A DNA stretch of 64,000 nucleotides from Microbacterium phyllosphaerae (lineage in GTDB: Bacteria; Actinomycetota; Actinomycetes; Actinomycetales; Microbacteriaceae): the NCBI RefSeq assembly GCF_017876435.1, contig NZ_JAGIOA010000001.1, positions 1,612,001 through 1,676,000 of the forward strand. Reading direction: 5' to 3'. Positions 60,629 through 64,000 of the stretch are shown piece after piece; position 1 is the first letter of the stretch, and each line of letters begins with the position of its first letter. The notes under the pieces are model-generated. The model made no database searches. It was not told the origin of the DNA and saw only the letters and a list, made by a program, of their open reading frames with translations. The position numbers and the translations under genes were made by a program.

Positions 60629-61585
60629 TCAGTGAGCGGCGCGGTACTCGCTGGGGGAGATGCCGAAGGCCGTCTTGAACGCGCGGCTGAAGTACGCGGC
60701 ATCCACGAACCCCCAGCGTGCGGCGATGGCCGCGACGGGGCGGTCGGCGAGCATCGGGTCGAGCAGATCGCGTCGGCACTGCTCGAGGCGCCGCATGCGG
60801 ATCCACGTCGAGACCGTCACACCCTGCTCCTGGAACAGCCCGTGCAGGTGTCTCGTCGAGATGAAGTGCGCCGACGCGATCGAGGCGGGTCCGAGGTCGG
60901 TGGAGGCGAGGTTGCGGTCGATGTACGAGCGGATGCGCTGCACGAGCGCGCGATGCGGGTCGGCCGACACCTCGTCGAGCCCGAGTTCTCGCGTGAAGAC
61001 GGTCGTGACGAGGTCGAGGGCGCTGTGCGCGAGGCGCGCCCCGGTGGTTCCGGCGAGCTGATCGAGGTTGCCCGCGAGCTGTGTGAGGTAGGGCACGACC
61101 ATTCCGCCGAGCCCGCCCTGGCCCGAGATCCGCACCGCGGTCAGCTGCCCGACCACATCGGCGGGGAGGCTGATGAGGTGCTTGGGGAACATCACGACCA
61201 TGGTGCGGAAGTCGTCGTCGAACACGAGGGAGTAGGGGCGATCGGTGTCGTACACGGCCAGGTCGCCGGCCTGCAGCACGGCTTCGCGGTCGTCCTGGAT
61301 CAGCATCCCGGTTCCGGCGAGCATCAGGCTGAGCTTGAAGTAGGACCTGTCGCTGCGGGCGATGAGTTCGGGAGTGCGCTCGACGACATGCGAGGTCGCG
61401 CGCACCTCGTTCACGTGCACCTCGTCGACGGATGCTCCGCGGATCACCCCTCGGAAGTGGTCGGGACCGTTGGTCGAGACCTGAAGGGGGACGAACGACT
61501 CCGACACCGCGGCCCGGAACTCGCTGATGTTGCGCGCGATGAGCGTGGATACCGACTCGGCGGGGGCTGCGGGCACACCGTTCAT
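60629..61585 (-). CDS. AraC family transcriptional regulator
   Basis: Regulator of 318 aa with an N-terminal AraC-binding-like domain (about 20-190; YFKLSLMLAGTGMLIQDDRE, GDLAVYDTDRPYSLVFDDDF) and two C-terminal HTH motifs (ASIASAHFISTRHLHGLFQE and AAIAARWGFVDAAYFSRAF, ending FGISPSEYRA). It is paralogous to the 34.0-kb regulator, sharing the YDTxRPYxLxFD pattern. Its target is not adjacent; the ALDH-GMC or permease operons are candidates by analogy with the first copy. GAGG lies nine nt before the ATG. Confidence 0.88.
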   Translation of the reverse strand: MNGVPAAPAESVSTLIARNISEFRAAVSESFVPLQVSTNGPDHFRGVIRGASVDEVHVNEVRATSHVVERTPELIARSDRSYFKLSLMLAGTGMLIQDDREAVLQAGDLAVYDTDRPYSLVFDDDFRTMVVMFPKHLISLPADVVGQLTAVRISGQGGLGGMVVPYLTQLAGNLDQLAGTTGARLAHSALDLVTTVFTRELGLDEVSADPHRALVQRIRSYIDRNLASTDLGPASIASAHFISTRHLHGLFQEQGVTVSTWIRMRRLEQCRRDLLDPMLADRPVAAIAARWGFVDAAYFSRAFKTAFGISPSEYRAAH

Positions 61586-61696
61586 GACTGATCACCTCGG
61601 GTGGTGGAACGACGACGTTGTATACGATCCGTTCCGTGATGCTATCACCGGCGTGGCCGCGCAGCGAGGCTTCTATGATGTGCTCGGAGGCTGACG

Positions 61697-62803
61697 ATGC
61701 GATATCTCGGTGAGAAGGTCATGCAGATCCTGCGTCAGCTGCGCGGGCCCGACACATCGGATGCCGTGTTCGAGGCGACAGCGCTGATCGTCGGCGCGGT
61801 CTTCTTCGTGCTCGGCTTCGTGATCGGGTGGCCGGTCTTCTGGGGTCGGGAGATGGCGATCAGCGGGGCGGGATCCATCGGGGTCTTCGCCGCAGTCGGT
61901 GGGGCCGTCACGGCTCTGCTGGCATTCGCACTCGGGCGGCTCGTCGTCCGCCCGGCGGTCGTGGCGCCCGACGGCACGCGAGACGGATTCAGCGTGCCCG
62001 GTGATCGGCTGCGCTGGTACGACCTCGCCGCGATCGCGTTCGCGCATGCGGCGATCGCGTACCTGGGCTGGCTCGGCATCGCCGAGCTTCTCGAGCGCAG
62101 CTTCACGGATGCGCCGGTGTTCGCCTTCCCCGGGGCGGTCCTGGTCGCGGTGGCATTCGCACTCACCGCTTACGTGACGTTCCTCAGCGCCGTCGCGCTC
62201 ACGCCGACCGTCCTGTCGCTGGTGCTCGCGGTGTTCCTCGTGGTCGGCGCGTTCGCCGCGATGCTCGCGTCCAGCGACGTGCACTGGTGGCGCGACAACC
62301 TCTCGGCTCTGGGAATGAGCACGAACAGCGCATCCGTCGCCTTCAACGTCACGCTGGTGATCGCCGGCGTCATGGTCACCACGATCTCGCGCTACGCGAC
62401 GGCGGGGCTGCCGATCGACGACCCCATCGATCGGCGAGGCCGGTTCATCGTGCGGGGCGGCCTGATCCTGATGGGCATCTTCCTCGCCTGCGTCGGGATC
62501 TTCCCCGTCGACGAGTTCTTCCTCGTGCACAACACGGTGGCCACCGGGATGGTGGTGGTGTTCGCCGTCGTCGTCGTGGGGCTGCCGTGGTTCCTCCGAG
62601 CGATCCCGCGGGTCTTCGTCGCGTTCGGGTGGGCCTACGTGCTGGTGATCGTCCTGCTCGCCGCGTTCTTCGCCGTGGGCTATTACAACCTCACCGCGGT
62701 CGAGCTGATCGCCGCCGTGCTGATCTTCAGCTGGATCATCGTGTTCCTGCGCACCGCGGGTTCGGTCGGCACCGAGCATCGCGGCGATCCCGTGCCCGCC
62801 TGA
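61697..62803 (+). CDS. DUF998-like integral membrane protein
   Basis: Membrane protein of 368 aa with about eight hydrophobic helices. WWRDNLSALGMSTNSASVAF followed by a membrane helix and GIFPVDEFFLVHNTVATGM match the DUF998 family pattern, in which a conserved Asp-Asn pair and later His lie at the membrane face. Function is unknown; the family is sometimes linked to envelope or lipid processes. GGAGG lies seven nt before the ATG. It ends 10 bp from the convergent RpiR gene. Confidence 0.75.
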   Translation: MRYLGEKVMQILRQLRGPDTSDAVFEATALIVGAVFFVLGFVIGWPVFWGREMAISGAGSIGVFAAVGGAVTALLAFALGRLVVRPAVVAPDGTRDGFSVPGDRLRWYDLAAIAFAHAAIAYLGWLGIAELLERSFTDAPVFAFPGAVLVAVAFALTAYVTFLSAVALTPTVLSLVLAVFLVVGAFAAMLASSDVHWWRDNLSALGMSTNSASVAFNVTLVIAGVMVTTISRYATAGLPIDDPIDRRGRFIVRGGLILMGIFLACVGIFPVDEFFLVHNTVATGMVVVFAVVVVGLPWFLRAIPRVFVAFGWAYVLVIVLLAAFFAVGYYNLTAVELIAAVLIFSWIIVFLRTAGSVGTEHRGDPVPA

Positions 62804-62813
62804 GACCCGAGCG

Positions 62814-63668
62814 TCAGCGCAGCGTCTGCGTGGCGTCGGCCGTGCGCTGCAACGCGTGCACGGAGTGGGCGTGGCGTTTCTGGGCCACGCCGACGAACAG
62901 GCAGTCGACCAGGGCGAGCTGGGCGATCCTGCTGACCATGGCGCCCGCCCGGAAGCGCGGTTCACGGGCGTGGCTCAGCAGCACGTGATCGACCTCGGCC
63001 GCGATCGGGGAATCGGATGCTCCGGTGATGCCGATCGTGGTGCTCGCCGCGGATCGTGCCGTCTGCACGAAGTGCAGCGTCTCGCGCGTCGTGCCCGAGT
63101 GGGAGAAGGCGATCACGACGGTCTTCCTGGCTCCGAGCGCGGCCGCTGCGCTCGCCTCGTGCGCGTCGGTGAGGACGATCGCGGTATGCCCGATGCGCAG
63201 CAGCTTGTGGCCGAGGTCCGCCGCGACCAGACCGCTCGCACCGATGCCGAAGAGCAGGATGCGATCGGCCTCGTCTACCGCGTCGACAGCCGCTGCGAGC
63301 ACGTCGTAGTCGAGGCCGGCGATCGTCTCCTCGATCGACAGGAGCTCGAGCGCGGCGACCTTGGCGGTGGCCTCGCGGAGCGAGTCCGCCGAGGAGATCT
63401 CCGAGCCGAACCCCGACGAGGCGGGGAACTGCGCGGACTCCCGGCCCAGTTCGGTGGCCAGGGCCATCCGGAGCGCTGCATAGCCGTTCACGCCGATCGC
63501 TCGACAGAAACGTACGACGGAGGCGACCGAGGTGGCGCACGCGGACGCGATCTCGGTGATCGTGCTGTCGACGACGATGCGCGGGTCATCGGAGATCGTG
63601 CGGGCGATGCGGGCGAGCGACGGTGGCAGCGTCTCGGCCGCCGTGGCGATCGTCGTCTGGATGCTCAT
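62814..63668 (-). CDS. MurR/RpiR family transcriptional regulator
   Basis: Regulator of 284 aa with an N-terminal HTH (about 25-75; STITEIASACATSVASVVRF) and a SIS sugar-phosphate binding domain (about 125-255; ILLFGIGASGLVAADLGHKL, VVIAFSHSGTTRETLHFVQT). It is divergent from a BadF-type sugar kinase gene, so it likely responds to a phosphorylated amino sugar and controls that gene. An imperfect TGAA-N7-TTCA site lies in the spacer. Confidence 0.88.
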   Translation of the reverse strand: MSIQTTIATAAETLPPSLARIARTISDDPRIVVDSTITEIASACATSVASVVRFCRAIGVNGYAALRMALATELGRESAQFPASSGFGSEISSADSLREATAKVAALELLSIEETIAGLDYDVLAAAVDAVDEADRILLFGIGASGLVAADLGHKLLRIGHTAIVLTDAHEASAAAALGARKTVVIAFSHSGTTRETLHFVQTARSAASTTIGITGASDSPIAAEVDHVLLSHAREPRFRAGAMVSRIAQLALVDCLFVGVAQKRHAHSVHALQRTADATQTLR

Positions 63669-63698
63669 TGCTCTCCTGCGTCGAGGCTGGTCCCGGTC

Positions 63699-63737
63699 TG
63701 AACAATTCTTTCATGACTGTCTCGAGATGCGTAGACT
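63699..63737 (+). promoter_or_regulatory. kinase promoter with candidate RpiR site, leaderless start
   Basis: TGAACAATTCTTTCA (63699-63713) has TGAA/TTCA ends typical of RpiR sites. A -10 box TAGACT (63732-63737) lies only six nt before the kinase ATG at 63744 and no ribosome site is visible, which predicts a leaderless mRNA; the -35 (TTTCAT, 63709-63714, 17-bp spacer) is poor and overlaps the operator. Confidence 0.45.
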
Positions 63738-63743
63738 ATTTCC

Positions 63744-64000
63744 ATGCCTTCTCCGCGCGCCGTCATCGCCGTCGATCTCGGCAAGTCGCGGTGCCGCGCA
63801 GTGCTCTTCGAACCGAGCGCTCATGGTGCGGACCAGAAGGGGGCGGGTCTTCGCCGCCCCCTGTATGACGGTGTCGGAGCGCCCGGTCTCGCGTCCTCCG
63901 ACGGCGTGGATGCCGCGCTCGAGGCGATCCTTCCGTTGGGTGCTCATCTCGAGCAGTCGGTCGCCGCCGTGTCGATCGGCGCGGCCGGTGCGTGGGCGGC
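63744..64000 (+). CDS. BadF/BadG-type ATPase, N-acetylglucosamine kinase-like (cut by window edge)
   Basis: Only the first 85 residues are in the window. They begin MPSPRAVIAVDLGKSRCRAV, where DLGKSRCR is the phosphate-1 loop of the ASKHA fold as found in BadF-type N-acetylglucosamine kinases, and continue with SVAAVSIGAAGAWA, matching the GxAG region. Divergence from an RpiR regulator supports a sugar kinase. The remainder of the gene is off the right end, so substrate and length cannot be judged. Confidence 0.75.
   Translation, partial: MPSPRAVIAVDLGKSRCRAVLFEPSAHGADQKGAGLRRPLYDGVGAPGLASSDGVDAALEAILPLGAHLEQSVAAVSIGAAGAWA

Overview
The window is high-GC chromosomal DNA from an actinobacterium, most likely a Microbacteriaceae member close to Microbacterium. 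The pointers are strong G+C bias at third positions, GTG starts, ATGA and GTGA operon overlaps, a DUF222/13E12 HNH protein, an actinobacterial RecQ fused to a phosphoribosyltransferase-like tail, and paa/hpa operons of actinobacterial layout. No rRNA, tRNA, CRISPR array, prophage or insertion sequence was recognised. The assignment to a genus is inference from gene content.

Layout. 1-8.4 kb: a homoprotocatechuate meta-cleavage operon (hpaD cut by the left edge, hpaE, a GntR/FCD regulator, and an unusual FAH-RraA fusion enzyme) with a divergent MHS-type transporter, then an IclR regulator divergent from a large FAD aromatic hydroxylase. 8.4-17 kb: a VOC protein, a Nudix hydrolase, an orphan ThDP enzyme, a three-gene operon (circularly permuted ATP-grasp, alpha-E, transglutaminase-like), a phosphoribosyltransferase and an ATP-dependent DNA ligase. 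17-34 kb: phenylacetate catabolism, with paaABCDE plus a paaG-like gene, then paaK, then paaJ-paaF-paaH-paaZ-paaI with the TetR regulator paaR. Embedded in this stretch are recQ and a decayed MntA/HepT toxin-antitoxin locus. 34-37 kb: AraC regulator and GMC oxidoreductase. 36.7-41.8 kb: IclR-controlled dihydroxyacetone kinase dhaKLM whose last gene is a DhaM-HPr-enzyme I fusion. 41.8-44.7 kb: a second MHS transporter carrying a PaaR-type operator, and a lipoprotein. 44.7-48.9 kb: branched-chain keto acid dehydrogenase E1alpha/E1beta/E2 with a divergent Lrp regulator. 49-61.6 kb: aldehyde dehydrogenase plus GMC oxidoreductase, YtcJ-type amidohydrolase, MoaF-like protein, APC permease, two SDRs, an HNH protein bracketed by two tandem-repeat arrays, a HAD phosphatase and a second AraC regulator. 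61.7-64 kb: a DUF998-like membrane protein and an RpiR regulator divergent from a BadF-type sugar kinase cut by the right edge.

How it works together. The region reads as an island for degrading aromatic acids and related side chains. Phenylacetate is activated by PaaK, epoxidised by PaaABCDE, isomerised, cleaved by PaaZ and beta-oxidised by PaaF/H/J; homoprotocatechuate is ring-cleaved by HpaD and processed by HpaE and the fusion enzyme. Three matching 22-bp palindromes (upstream of paaA, between paaJ and paaR, and upstream of the 41.9-kb transporter) point to one PaaR regulon and make that transporter a phenylacetate carrier candidate. The ALDH/GMC/MoaF/APC/SDR genes may feed precursors such as aromatic alcohols or amines into these routes, but that is inference. 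The least explained systems are the ATP-grasp/alpha-E/transglutaminase operon with a polyglutamine tail and the MoaF-amidohydrolase-APC cluster.
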